A stretch of DNA of 47,472 nt from a virus. The first letter of the stretch is position 1. Each line of letters opens with the position of its first letter. Positions 6,664 to 14,476 of the stretch are shown piece after piece. The notes beneath the pieces were generated by a model, which did no database searches, was not told the origin of the DNA, and saw only the letters and a list, made by a program, of their open reading frames with translations. Location of the stretch: positions 1-47,472 of IMG/VR virus record IMGVR_UViG_3300036900_000066. One strand, given 5' to 3'. The position numbers and the translations under genes were made by a program.

Positions 6664-7287
6664 ATGAGTCCTGAATCTGCGCGCAGCAAAACCGTTACCA
6701 CGGAAAACATTTCCTTTGCCCATGCGGTCGCTATTCGGTACAGAAGCCTTCACCCTCAACTTCCGCAAGACGATTGCGTTTCTATCGCCAACCTAGCGCT
6801 GATAGAACTGTTCGATGGTTCGGTCGCCATCCCCACTAATAACGCAATCGCTGGATCGGTCGAGTGTGCGCTACGCGCTGAACTTCTAAGGCTTTCCAAG
6901 CGGCGCAAGCGCGAAGAGACGCTCCATGTTAATGATTTCGGCGTGACGATCCGCACCGCGCTGGCCTCGACGCAGAATTTCGGGGAGTCCGGTATTTCCA
7001 AGAATAGCGGCTCCCTGCGCGATTTGCGTTCAGCCCAAAGCCTTAACCCGCGCGCACATAAGCAGGACACGCACGAGCCACTAACCAAAGGCTTCGTTGC
7101 CGCGCTCGGCGAGGTTTGCGAATCCGCCGTACGACAGACGCAAGAGACGCATCCCCTACACGCTGAATACGTTGGCGCTGTTGGTGTGAGCCGCGATCTG
7201 GTATCACAATCCCTGGCCGACCGCAAGCTAAAGGCCGAACTATTCCAGCGCAACGAAGAGCGCATGGCGCGACGGCGGGCGGCTTGA
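6664..7287 (+). CDS. Hypothetical protein with sigma-region-2-like N-terminus
   Basis: A 207-residue basic protein. Residues 15-80 (FAHAVAIRYRSLHPQLPQDD, then CVSIANLALIELFDGS and a helix ending LRLSKRRKREE) resemble the helical layout of sigma-70 region 2, where a 'D-x-x-x-x-A-x-x-A-L' helix precedes basic helices. The similarity is weak. The C-terminal part has two helices and ends ERMARRRAA. If real, this gene and the preceding region-4-like gene would form a split sigma-like pair ahead of the terminase. Otherwise it is an unknown DNA-binding protein. Confidence 0.5.
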   Translation: MSPESARSKTVTTENISFAHAVAIRYRSLHPQLPQDDCVSIANLALIELFDGSVAIPTNNAIAGSVECALRAELLRLSKRRKREETLHVNDFGVTIRTALASTQNFGESGISKNSGSLRDLRSAQSLNPRAHKQDTHEPLTKGFVAALGEVCESAVRQTQETHPLHAEYVGAVGVSRDLVSQSLADRKLKAELFQRNEERMARRRAA

Positions 7288-7479
7288 ATGGCGGCACCAG
7301 CGACGGCGGTTAAACCAACGAGCGCAACTGGCGGGACATGGCCCTGGAGACGCAAGCCATCGAAGTTTGGGCTGGTTTCGATTAACGAAGCCTATATGTC
7401 TGACCTGCACAAACCGAAATTGATCCGCCCGACCGACAGCGACCGGCGACAAGCCGGCGTCCATCGTTCAGCGGCTTAG
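7288..7479 (+). CDS. Hypothetical small protein
   Basis: A 63-residue frame whose ATG directly follows the previous stop. It is basic and Pro-rich (TWPWRRKPSKFG, HKPKLIRPTDSD) with no recognised domain. It is followed by 160 bp without a gene, so it ends this operon segment. Coding is plausible from its position, but there is no ribosome site and composition gives little support. Confidence 0.4.
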   Translation: MAAPATAVKPTSATGGTWPWRRKPSKFGLVSINEAYMSDLHKPKLIRPTDSDRRQAGVHRSAA

Positions 7480-7639
7480 ACATAACACCCCAATAGAAGG
7501 GGGCCAATCGCGAAGATAGACGCGCTGTTGATACGGATGAAGCCGTGGCGCGGAACAACGTGAAATCCTTTGCGAGTAACCCCGTAAAAAGATACTTTGT
7601 TTTGTTACAACGTGATACAACTCAACGCGCGCGCGACCC
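7480..7639 (+). promoter_or_regulatory. Intergenic region before terminase
   Basis: This 160 bp gap separates the regulators from the late genes and is the natural place for a late promoter. It contains an AT-rich patch (7580-7620) with the direct repeat TACAAC-GTGA-TACAAC at 7606-7621. No consensus -35/-10 pair is evident, as expected if a phage activator is needed. No terminator hairpin was found. Confidence 0.4.
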
Positions 7640-8104
7640 GTGGATACTGAGAAGGTAAAACGACGCAAGCAGGGTTTATTCCTTGACGCATTCCGCGAAC
7701 TTGCATCGGTAAGCGCAGCCGCCCGCAGGGTTGGCATCGACCGCATTCAGCACTATCGCTGGCTGGCCGACGATTCGGAATACAGCGAAAGGTTCCACGA
7801 GGCCCAAGACGTTGCGGTTGAGGCGCTTGAGGATGAAGCCGTTAGGCGTGCCCACGAAGGCACAGAAAAGCCGGTATTCCAGGGCGGCAAGTTGGTCGGC
7901 ACGATCCGAGAGTACTCCGATACGCTTTTGGTTTTCCTGCTGAAAGCCGCGCGCCCTAAGAAGTACCGCGACAAGTTCATTGTGATACCGGCTGGGCAAC
8001 CTGATGAGAAAACGCCGACTGGCATTGTGTGGGTAGCTGGCAAAGACGAATCATCTACGGACAAACCGGCCCCTCCGACAGCCAGCGACGGTTCCATCAA
8101 TTAG
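7640..8104 (+). CDS. Terminase small subunit
   Basis: A 154-residue DNA-packaging protein that recognises phage DNA and recruits the large subunit. The N-terminal helix-turn-helix reads FLDAFRELASVSAAARRVGI, followed by YRWLADDSEYSERFHEAQDVA and the 'EDEAVRRAHEG' helix. LLVFLLKAARPKKYRDK is the common family ending before a flexible tail. The GTG at 7640 is the only reasonable start and lacks a good ribosome site. Its 3' end overlaps the large subunit reading frame by 76 nt. Confidence 0.85.
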   Translation: MDTEKVKRRKQGLFLDAFRELASVSAAARRVGIDRIQHYRWLADDSEYSERFHEAQDVAVEALEDEAVRRAHEGTEKPVFQGGKLVGTIREYSDTLLVFLLKAARPKKYRDKFIVIPAGQPDEKTPTGIVWVAGKDESSTDKPAPPTASDGSIN

Positions 8105-9366
8105 ACACTCGAATCAAGGGGTTTAGTGGCCCGGTAGGTTCCGGTAAGTCCAAGGCGCTGTGCTACGAGGCGCTGCGTATGGGCTACGCCAACCCCGGCT
8201 GTATGGGGCTAGTGGGTGCGCCGACCTACCCGATGTTGCGGGACGTGACGCGGGCGACGTTCCTCAACTTCCTGGAAGAGTCGGAAGTCCCGCATCGGTT
8301 CATTAAGTCCGAGAATAGCGTTTTCCTGGATGAGCCGAAGTCGCTGGTAATCTTCCGGTCGCTCGACGCACCGACGCGGCTCGTTGGAACCAACCTAGCG
8401 TGGTTCGGCGTTGACGAGCTCACCTACTCAAAAGAGGACGCATGGCGACGGCTTGAGGCGCGGTTACGCGACCCTAAAGCTAAACTGCGGCGCGGGTTCG
8501 CGGCCTGGACGCCCAAAGGTTTCGACTGGGTATGGCAACGGTTCGTCAGTCCCGACGCGGTTGTAGGTTACGGATTCGTTCAGGCCAAGCGAGACAATCC
8601 AGCGATTACGCCCGAGTTCTACGAGGCGCTGAAAAACTCGTACGACGAGCGATTCTACCAACAAGAGGTCGAGGGAAAGTATCTCAGCCTGTTTGCTGGT
8701 CAAGCCTACTACGCTTTTGACCGCACCAACAATGTCCACCCGGTAGCCTTCGATCCGCGTCATCCGCTGTGCTGGGCGCTCGACTTCAACATCAACCCGA
8801 TGGCGTCGGTGCTGTGTCAGATGATCGGCGGCGACGTGCGGGTGCTGAAAGAGATCGTGCTTCCGAACAGCAATACGACGGAAGCGTGTGGCGTGTTCCG
8901 TGAGCGCGTTCAGCCGTACTTAGATGCGGTTCGAGGTAATCAAATTGGCATCGTTCCTCTTCAAGTTAAAGTGTACGGCGATCCTGCTGGCAACCAGCGC
9001 CGTTCTTCTGCTGATAAAACGGACTGGCGAATCATAAAAGACGCCTTCGCGGATTGGCGGGAATTGCCGGTGGAGTATTTCGTACCGGCCAGCCATCCGA
9101 CGATCAAGGCGCGGGTCAACGCGGTAAACGCGATGCTCCGCAACGCGCACGGGCTGAGCCGGTTGATTATCGATCCGTCCTGCAGGGAACTGATCGCGGA
9201 CATGGATCAAGTGGCATGGAAAACAGACTCCGATAGTAACCCGATAACCGAGCTCGACAAGAGCAACGCCAAGCGGACACACGTTTCGGACGCGCTGGGT
9301 TATCTCATCGAAAAGGAATTTGGATTGAAGAATTACGGCGGTCCGCGTAGTTCGCTGCTGATATGA
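8029..9366 (+). CDS. Terminase large subunit
   Basis: A 445-residue ATPase-nuclease motor that packages DNA into the prohead. Walker A is GPVGSGKS (34-41), Walker B is AWFGVDE (124-130), and AAWTPKG (158-164) is the coupling motif. The RNase-H-like nuclease acids are likely Asp252 (ALDFNINP), Asp318 (YGDPAG) and Asp421 (HVSDALGY). The GTG start at 8029 lies inside the small subunit gene; the next Met falls after Walker A, so the long overlap is needed. It lacks a clear ribosome site, suggesting translational coupling. It is followed by an ATGA overlap. Confidence 0.93.
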   Translation: MGSWQRRIIYGQTGPSDSQRRFHQLDTRIKGFSGPVGSGKSKALCYEALRMGYANPGCMGLVGAPTYPMLRDVTRATFLNFLEESEVPHRFIKSENSVFLDEPKSLVIFRSLDAPTRLVGTNLAWFGVDELTYSKEDAWRRLEARLRDPKAKLRRGFAAWTPKGFDWVWQRFVSPDAVVGYGFVQAKRDNPAITPEFYEALKNSYDERFYQQEVEGKYLSLFAGQAYYAFDRTNNVHPVAFDPRHPLCWALDFNINPMASVLCQMIGGDVRVLKEIVLPNSNTTEACGVFRERVQPYLDAVRGNQIGIVPLQVKVYGDPAGNQRRSSADKTDWRIIKDAFADWRELPVEYFVPASHPTIKARVNAVNAMLRNAHGLSRLIIDPSCRELIADMDQVAWKTDSDSNPITELDKSNAKRTHVSDALGYLIEKEFGLKNYGGPRSSLLI

Positions 9367-9698
9367 ATTGGCCCGCACTTGTCGCTGCCGTAGGGCTGGC
9401 GGCGTCACTCCTTGCAAGTTGGGTAGCTCTATCGATGCGGGCTGCGGCGGCTGAACTCCGCGCCGAGCTTGCCAAGTTTCAGACCAAGCAGGCCGAGGAT
9501 AAGACCAACGATCTCCGCGACCGTGGCCGTGAGTTCGCGGAACTACGCGGCGACATTAATAGCAGGTTCGAGAAGATGCGCGCCGACATCAACGGGAGTT
9601 ACATGCGAGCGAATGAGGTGCGCGTGATCGTCCAGGGGATCGAGAACGAAATCCGCGCTATCGCCGCACGTATCACGCTGATGGAGAATCGGCCTTGA
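9363..9698 (+). CDS. Membrane-anchored coiled-coil protein
   Basis: A 111-residue protein with one N-terminal membrane helix (residues 4-27, WPALVAAVGLAASLLASWVA) and a long heptad-rich coiled coil from about 28 to the end. It resembles small membrane proteins with a cytoplasmic or periplasmic coiled coil. A spanin-like inner-membrane subunit would look similar, but its position between terminase and portal argues against lysis. It is joined by ATGA upstream and TTGA downstream. Confidence 0.6.
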   Translation: MNWPALVAAVGLAASLLASWVALSMRAAAAELRAELAKFQTKQAEDKTNDLRDRGREFAELRGDINSRFEKMRADINGSYMRANEVRVIVQGIENEIRAIAARITLMENRP

Positions 9699-11206
9699 AT
9701 TTCCCCGCATCCATCGAGGTTAAGAATCTCGATCAGCAGCACCCCGAGTACGCCGCGCTCGTGGAGGCGTGGAGCGATATCGAACTGCTGTACAAGGATG
9801 GGGCGGCGCTAAGAGCACAAGCCAGCCGGTTCCTGAAGAAGAAGCCCCGTGAATTGGCAGATGTTTACGCGGCGCGGCTGCGGCGGTTCACGTCACTGCC
9901 GATATTAGGCACGGCGCTCGGCTGGTATCAGTCGGCGATGTTTGCCAATGATCCACAGGTAAGCATCCTGCGCGATGAAACGACCGTCCAGGATGATCCG
10001 TTCTACACCGCGTTCCTGACCGACTGCGATGGTGCGGAAAAGAAGTTCGTTGATTTCGCCCGCGATGTTTTCCAGTCGATGCTGTTGTTCCGTTCGTCGT
10101 ACGTGCTGGTTGACCGCGATCCAGTCGACGCCACAGCGTACCCCAGCCTCAAGGCGCAGCAGGACGCCGGCGCCCTCGACGTTCATTTGGTCCGGTACGA
10201 TCCCAGCCAGGTTATCAACTGGGAAACCGACGACCAGGGAAATCTGGAGTGGGTCCTGATCGCGACGACGCATTGCGAGCGCGAGTTCCCCGGAATTACG
10301 CGGGTGATCGACCGATGGTATTACTTCGACCGCGAACAGTGCGCGGTGTATGAGGCAGAACGCAAGGATAGCAACCAGAAAGCCGATAACGCCACACTAG
10401 TGCAGGGTTACCCCCGCCAACATGCACTGAGTGCCGTGGGGCGCGTTCCTGTGCGCTGGATCGCACTTCCTGACGGGCTGTGGCTGGGCAATCGCTCACT
10501 CCTCCCTGCGTGCTCGCACCTCGACCTGGTGAACGCGCTCGATTGGGGCATCTTCAACGGGTGCCTGCCGACGATGTATGTCAAGGGCGAATACCGCGAT
10601 TCGGTTGAAAAATCGGAAGTAGGCTTCGTTCACCTCGAAGAAAACGGCGACATCGGCTATGTCGAACCCGCCGGTACGACTTACGAGTTGGCGATGCGCC
10701 AGATCGATACATGGCGCGAGGAGCTTTACCGCCAGGTCTATTTGCAAGCGCTGGCGCGGTCCACGAAGGCGACGGCGGCGGCACAGTCCGGCTTCTCGAA
10801 AGAGATGGACATGGCCCCCGGCAAGGACGTTCTAAACGGCCTTGGGGATTGCCTCAGAACCGGCCTAACGAACGTCCTGATGGACGTGGCCGACGCGCGA
10901 AACGAAGATAATCTCACCTTCACGGTGAAGGGCCTGGAGTTCACGGATAACGACCAGGACATCATCAATCGGTACGAGCTTTTCCTGGGTCAACGGCTGG
11001 GTGAGACGACCGAAAAAGAAGTCAAAAAGATGATGGTTCGGCTGGCACTGAAGGACGCCGACGAGGAGCTTTTGCAGAAGGCGGAAAGCGAAATCGATGC
11101 CATGCCGACCGACGATGAAGCCGCCCAGCAGCAACTTCAGGAGCGGATTTCGGCCTCGTTTGGGTCGCCTCCACCGGTCGGATTGAAGGCCGGAAGCAAG
11201 GGTTAA
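9695..11206 (+). CDS. Portal protein (DUF4055-like)
   Basis: A 503-residue protein placed directly after the terminase, as portals are. The opening (QHPEYAALVEAWSDIELLY...GAALRAQASRFLKKKP) and the following 'YAARLRRFTSLPILGTALGWYQSAMF' segment resemble DUF4055/SPP1-gp6-type portals. The later half is helical (LYRQVYLQALARSTK, then SKEMDMAPGKDVLNGLGD), which fits the stem and crown. The start is a TTG at 9695 forming TTGA with the previous stop; no better start exists. Twelve such subunits would form the DNA gateway of the head. Confidence 0.82.
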   Translation: MNFPASIEVKNLDQQHPEYAALVEAWSDIELLYKDGAALRAQASRFLKKKPRELADVYAARLRRFTSLPILGTALGWYQSAMFANDPQVSILRDETTVQDDPFYTAFLTDCDGAEKKFVDFARDVFQSMLLFRSSYVLVDRDPVDATAYPSLKAQQDAGALDVHLVRYDPSQVINWETDDQGNLEWVLIATTHCEREFPGITRVIDRWYYFDREQCAVYEAERKDSNQKADNATLVQGYPRQHALSAVGRVPVRWIALPDGLWLGNRSLLPACSHLDLVNALDWGIFNGCLPTMYVKGEYRDSVEKSEVGFVHLEENGDIGYVEPAGTTYELAMRQIDTWREELYRQVYLQALARSTKATAAAQSGFSKEMDMAPGKDVLNGLGDCLRTGLTNVLMDVADARNEDNLTFTVKGLEFTDNDQDIINRYELFLGQRLGETTEKEVKKMMVRLALKDADEELLQKAESEIDAMPTDDEAAQQQLQERISASFGSPPPVGLKAGSKG

Positions 11207-11300
11207 CCCTTGACGACACGGTGTCGTGAATAGTGTAACCGTGTCGTGCGTGTCACTACAGCACGTGACAAAAACTAACGACACTAGCGACACGCCCTCA
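11207..11300. promoter_or_regulatory. Iterated CGACAC / GTGTCG operator-like cluster
   Basis: After the portal gene the hexamer CGACAC (or its complement GTGTCG) occurs at 11214-11219, 11221-11226, 11241-11246, 11279-11284 and 11288-11293. The first two form a nearly perfect palindrome with 7 bp arms (ACGACAC-G-GTGTCGT, 11213-11227). A further inverted pair TGTCAC/GTGACA lies at 11251-11256 and 11265-11270. Such clustering in about 80 bp points to a protein-binding array, either an operator or a packaging-type site. Confidence 0.5.
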
Positions 11301-11470
11301 GAACAGAGCAGATACAGAGCAGAACAGATTCTTTTCCCCTACCCCCTTTCAATTAACCAACCTTAACCAAGGCTGGCTGGGGAGTCGGTAGGCCGTGCCC
11401 GCCGGTAGCGGGGTGAACAACCAACCGGGCCACGCCGGTAAACCGTGGGTGCGACGGAGAAAACCAAAAA
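11301..11470 (+). promoter_or_regulatory. Structured leader upstream of scaffold/coat genes
   Basis: A non-coding stretch with a direct repeat CAGAGCAGA (11304-11312 and 11315-11323), two TTAACCAA copies, and a GC-rich block with several short inverted repeats, for example CCCGC-CGGTA-GCGGG near 11398-11412 and CCACG...CGTGG near 11430-11448. The unit CGGTA occurs three times. It ends in CGGAGAAAACC before the ATG at 11471. It probably carries an RNA leader with stem-loops; no known riboswitch or ribozyme was recognised. Confidence 0.4.
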
Positions 11471-11641
11471 ATGCGAGATGCGGTTGATTTTTTACTGAGC
11501 CATGTCGAACGGCACGGCGACACCGAAGCGAGCGCGAAGGCGACACAGCACCGGCTGTTGCTGGCGCAAGAGCACGAACCCGAGGCGGACGCGACCGGTG
11601 ATCCCGGCAAGCATGAACCCGCCGAGCCGGAGGCTGAGTAG
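11471..11641 (+). CDS. Small acidic hypothetical protein
   Basis: A 56-residue protein beginning MRDAVDFLLSHVERHG and ending in an acidic, Pro-rich tail (GKHEPAEPEAE). A CGGAGAAAA ribosome site lies upstream. It stops 3 nt before the scaffold start. It has a hydrophobic N-terminal helix but no export signal. The Glu/Ala/Pro composition resembles small head-accessory proteins; the function is unknown. Confidence 0.5.
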   Translation: MRDAVDFLLSHVERHGDTEASAKATQHRLLLAQEHEPEADATGDPGKHEPAEPEAE

Positions 11642-11644
11642 CCC

Positions 11645-12346
11645 ATGCGCGACTGGCTGAATCGTGGGCCGCTGATGGACGCGGCTGGTGACGGTGGCGC
11701 TGGCGGCGGTGCTGGTGGTGAAGGCGACAAGGCTCCGCAGTTCGAGCCCGCGAAGTTCAAAACCGAGTTGATGGGCGAAGTCACGAAAATGCTCAACGGC
11801 GGACTTTCGCGGATCGAGAAGCAACTGGCTGGGCTGAAACCTCCACCGGCTGCCGGCGAAGGCGAGGGCGACAAGGGCGAGGGCGACAAGGGCGGAAAGC
11901 CGAAAGATCCCGAAGTCGCGAGGTTGCTCAAGACCGTCGAGAAATTGACTGGCGACGTGAACAGTGAGCGCACGGAGCGGATCAAGGCCCAGGAAGCTGG
12001 CCGCGAGAAAGAGCGCCTTTCGCTGATTCGCACCGAGCTCGCAAAGCATGGCCTTGCGGATCATGCCCTCGACGACGCATTCCGGTTTTTCCGTGACGAG
12101 GTGAAGTACACCGAGGGCGGCGAGATTGTCGGCGGACCCGACGAGCTACCGCTGGCGGATTTCGTGAAGAGCACAGTCGAGAAGCGAACGCACTGGCTCC
12201 CACCGGTTCCCGCCGGCGGCGCAGGCGCAACAGCTGGTAGGGGCGGCAGAGGCACCCCCGTAATCACGCTCGATCAGATTGGTCTGAACATGACGAAGGA
12301 GCAGCGAACTGCCGCATACGCTGCCATTCAGCAGGCACTTCGGTAA
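11645..12346 (+). CDS. Capsid scaffolding protein
   Basis: A 233-residue protein directly before the coat gene. The layout is typical for scaffolds: a Gly/Ala-rich N-terminus, a charged helical middle (EPAKFKTELMGEVTKML, RLLKTVEKLTGDVNSERTER) with Gly/Lys/Asp-rich linkers (GEGDKGEGDK), and a short C-terminal helix (MTKEQRTAAYAAIQQALR) that could bind coat subunits. GGAGG lies 11 nt upstream of the ATG; a second in-frame ATG at 11675 is possible. It would guide coat assembly and then leave. Confidence 0.72.
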   Translation: MRDWLNRGPLMDAAGDGGAGGGAGGEGDKAPQFEPAKFKTELMGEVTKMLNGGLSRIEKQLAGLKPPPAAGEGEGDKGEGDKGGKPKDPEVARLLKTVEKLTGDVNSERTERIKAQEAGREKERLSLIRTELAKHGLADHALDDAFRFFRDEVKYTEGGEIVGGPDELPLADFVKSTVEKRTHWLPPVPAGGAGATAGRGGRGTPVITLDQIGLNMTKEQRTAAYAAIQQALR

Positions 12347-12389
12347 AGTACGCGGCAATTAAACAAATCCCAGGAGAAAAGAAAACTGA

Positions 12390-13289
12390 ATGGCAAATGA
12401 AATTACATCCGCAAACGTAGCGCAGGCTATCGTGAAGTTGATCGCGGTCGAGGTGCTGCCCGCTGTCGTGGGTAACCTCACCATGGCGCAGTTGGTGAAC
12501 CGGTCGTTCGACGCACAGATCGCCGGTGCTGGCGACGTGGTCAATGTGCCCATCGCTCCCTCGATGACTGCCGGTAACTTGGCCGAGGGTGGATCGGTGA
12601 CCAACCAGAACCCCAACCTGGGCAATGCTCAGTTGTCTCTGGCAACTCACGGGTATGCGACGTTCACCATCCCCGACGTGACCAAGGTTCTAGCCCAGCC
12701 GGATCTGATGAAGGCGTACATGCAGCCCGCCGTGGTTGCACTGGCCGAGAAGATCGAGGGCGACCTGCTTGGGCTGTATCCGCAGTTGACCGCGAATGCT
12801 TCCGTCGGCACGGCCAACACGCCGATCACGGAAGCCGTGTTGGACTCTGCCGAGCTTGCGCTGTTCAATGCCAAAGCTCCACAGAACGATCCGCGCTACT
12901 TGCTGGTGAACGGTGCGACCCACAGCACCATCCGGCAGATCTCGCGTTTCACGGAACTGCAAACCATCGGTAGCGGTGATTCCATCGTTACCGGCGACAT
13001 CATGAAGGTGAAAAACCTGAACGTGATTCGCTCGCAGTACGTGAAGAAGGTTTCGACCACGACCAACAACATGGCGTTCACCCGCGATGCTTTTGGCCTC
13101 GTGTTCAAGCGCCTGCCACAGCCGCTTCCCGGCACCGGCGCAATCGCCGAGTACATCGAGTACGGCGGCTACGGGTTCCGCGTTGTGATGAGCTATCAAC
13201 CCGGCGTGCTCGCCCAGCAGTTCACAATCGACTGCCTCTACGGATGCGGCGTTCTCCGTAATCCGTTCGGCGTTCTGGTGCTCAGCTAA
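12390..13289 (+). CDS. Major capsid protein (P22 gp5-like)
   Basis: A 299-residue coat protein following the scaffold. The N-terminus (MANEITSANVAQAIVKLIAVEVLPAVV, then NLTMAQLVNRSFDAQIAGAGDVVNVPIA) and the later VPIAPSMTAGNL and TFTIPDVTKVLAQPDLMKAY segments match the P22 coat family (HK97 fold), where the hydrophobic N-arm and the VNVP strand are typical. KNLNVIRSQYV and the GYGFRVVMSYQPG ending fit the A-domain and P-domain. A good ribosome site (AGGAGAAAAG) precedes the ATG. It should be the most abundant virion protein. Confidence 0.88.
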   Translation: MANEITSANVAQAIVKLIAVEVLPAVVGNLTMAQLVNRSFDAQIAGAGDVVNVPIAPSMTAGNLAEGGSVTNQNPNLGNAQLSLATHGYATFTIPDVTKVLAQPDLMKAYMQPAVVALAEKIEGDLLGLYPQLTANASVGTANTPITEAVLDSAELALFNAKAPQNDPRYLLVNGATHSTIRQISRFTELQTIGSGDSIVTGDIMKVKNLNVIRSQYVKKVSTTTNNMAFTRDAFGLVFKRLPQPLPGTGAIAEYIEYGGYGFRVVMSYQPGVLAQQFTIDCLYGCGVLRNPFGVLVLS

Positions 13290-13291
13290 TT

Positions 13292-13696
13292 ATGCAGATT
13301 GGCAGCAATATCAGCATTCACGAGTATTGGGAGCGAGTGCTCGCTATCGCTGCCAAACTCCCCGAAGTTGTCACGGTGATCTCCGAGGGCGACGACCGCA
13401 CTGGCGCGAGGGCTGGTGCGGTGTGCCTGTGCGATGCAAAAACGGCGGCGCAGTTGCTGTTTTCTCGGACTCACCGGATCGCCACCGAACAGGAAATCGC
13501 AGATTATGAGAAGGCCCAATCCGAAGAGCGCGTGAGATTGGCGGACCTCGAATACAAGAAAAAGCAGAATTTCGCATTGCCGACCGAACTGACCAATCTC
13601 ATCGATATGGCGGTTAAGGGAGCAGCGCGGGCAACCAAGAAATCAGGCAAGGGAAATTCCCAGGCTGAACTAGAAACCGAACAGGAACAGGGCTAA
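13292..13696 (+). CDS. Hypothetical head-region protein
   Basis: A 134-residue unknown starting 2 nt after the coat stop. The first part is mixed alpha/beta (VLAIAAKLPEVVTVISEGDD). A long helical middle (EQEIADYEKAQSEERVRLADLEYKKK) and a basic tail (ARATKKSGKGNSQ) follow. Its place between coat and decoration-like genes suggests a head accessory role, but no family was recognised. Confidence 0.55.
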   Translation: MQIGSNISIHEYWERVLAIAAKLPEVVTVISEGDDRTGARAGAVCLCDAKTAAQLLFSRTHRIATEQEIADYEKAQSEERVRLADLEYKKKQNFALPTELTNLIDMAVKGAARATKKSGKGNSQAELETEQEQG

Positions 13697-13715
13697 GGAG
13701 GCCCGCTAAACAATT

Positions 13716-14078
13716 ATGGTAATGTCCAATATCACCACCGGCGAGCAGTCCGTTTCGGCCACTGGTGCGGTCACTGGAACCCTTGACACTTCCGCGCTCT
13801 CCGGCAAGTATGCGGTGAAAGTGCGGCTCGGGCTGACCGCCGGAGTAGCGCTGGTAGCACTCGAAGATACCGCCAGCGCCACGCCGTTCAACGACGCAAT
13901 CCAGGTTGCGGTGTTCCATATCAAGGGCGCGAGTCCCAATGAGGGCACCTTGCACAATCGGCAGGATTACGAGATTCCCGCAACGCGGTTTGGCGCGGCC
14001 AATACCAAGCTGCGTCTCAATGTGCTGTCGATCTCGGGCGGCGGAACACTCAAAGCGTTCGGCTGGCTGGAGCAGTAA
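13716..14078 (+). CDS. Putative head decoration-like protein
   Basis: A 120-residue protein composed of beta strands with many Thr, Ser, Ala and Gly residues (EQSVSATGAVTGTLDTSALS, VRLGLTAGVALVALEDTASA). This looks like small capsid-surface or virion beta-sandwich proteins. AAGGAGG (13695-13701) lies 14 nt upstream of the first ATG and 20 nt from a second in-frame ATG at 13722. Decoration is inferred only from composition and its position after the coat gene. Confidence 0.5.
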   Translation: MVMSNITTGEQSVSATGAVTGTLDTSALSGKYAVKVRLGLTAGVALVALEDTASATPFNDAIQVAVFHIKGASPNEGTLHNRQDYEIPATRFGAANTKLRLNVLSISGGGTLKAFGWLEQ

Positions 14079-14085
14079 TCAAGTC

Positions 14086-14274
14086 GTGGAGAAAAACGAG
14101 CCCGTCGCTTTCTGCAAAATCTGTACCGGCCCCATCTTCGTGGGCGAGCCGGTCGTTTCGCATGGCGATGGGCTCGCGCATAGGTTCAAGACTTGGTGCT
14201 CATACTTCCAGGATTTGATTGTCGAACGCGACAAGGCATTTCTGAAGGATCTGAAGATTTCCGGGGAGGGCTAA
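14086..14274 (+). CDS. Small zinc-finger-like protein
   Basis: A 62-residue protein starting at GTG. FCKICTGPIFVGEPVVSHG...HRFKTWCSYF provides CxxC and a later His/Cys pair with 'zinc-ribbon' spacing, followed by a helix FQDLIVERDKAFLKDL. It lies between head genes. The start choice avoids a longer overlap with the decoration-like gene. Function is unknown. Confidence 0.5.
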   Translation: MEKNEPVAFCKICTGPIFVGEPVVSHGDGLAHRFKTWCSYFQDLIVERDKAFLKDLKISGEG

Positions 14275-14278
14275 CGAC

Positions 14279-14476
14279 ATGGCGGCTACTGTAAGCGGCT
14301 CGAAAACTGTTACGCAGGCACCGGCCCCGCATCTGACGGCATCGGCGCTGACGGCGATATTGGCGATCCCGGTGGAGAATCTGACGATAGCGCAATTCAA
14401 GCAACTGATGGACGCATTCGAGCGCGTTCCGAAGGGTTCCGCACCGGAATCCGTAATTGGGACGCTGTTGGTTTAG
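14279..14476 (+). CDS. Hypothetical small protein
   Basis: A 65-residue unknown with a GGGAGGG ribosome site 9 nt upstream. The sequence TASALTAILAIPVENLTIAQFKQLMDAFERVPKG looks like two short helices, possibly a small protein-interaction module. The next gene starts immediately after its stop. No further evidence is visible. Confidence 0.5.
   Translation: MAATVSGSKTVTQAPAPHLTASALTAILAIPVENLTIAQFKQLMDAFERVPKGSAPESVIGTLLV

Noticed and set aside
11365-11470. Known ribozyme or riboswitch in the scaffold leader
   Set aside because: I tried hammerhead and HDV-type layouts by eye; the needed core bases are absent. Only a generic structured leader is supported.
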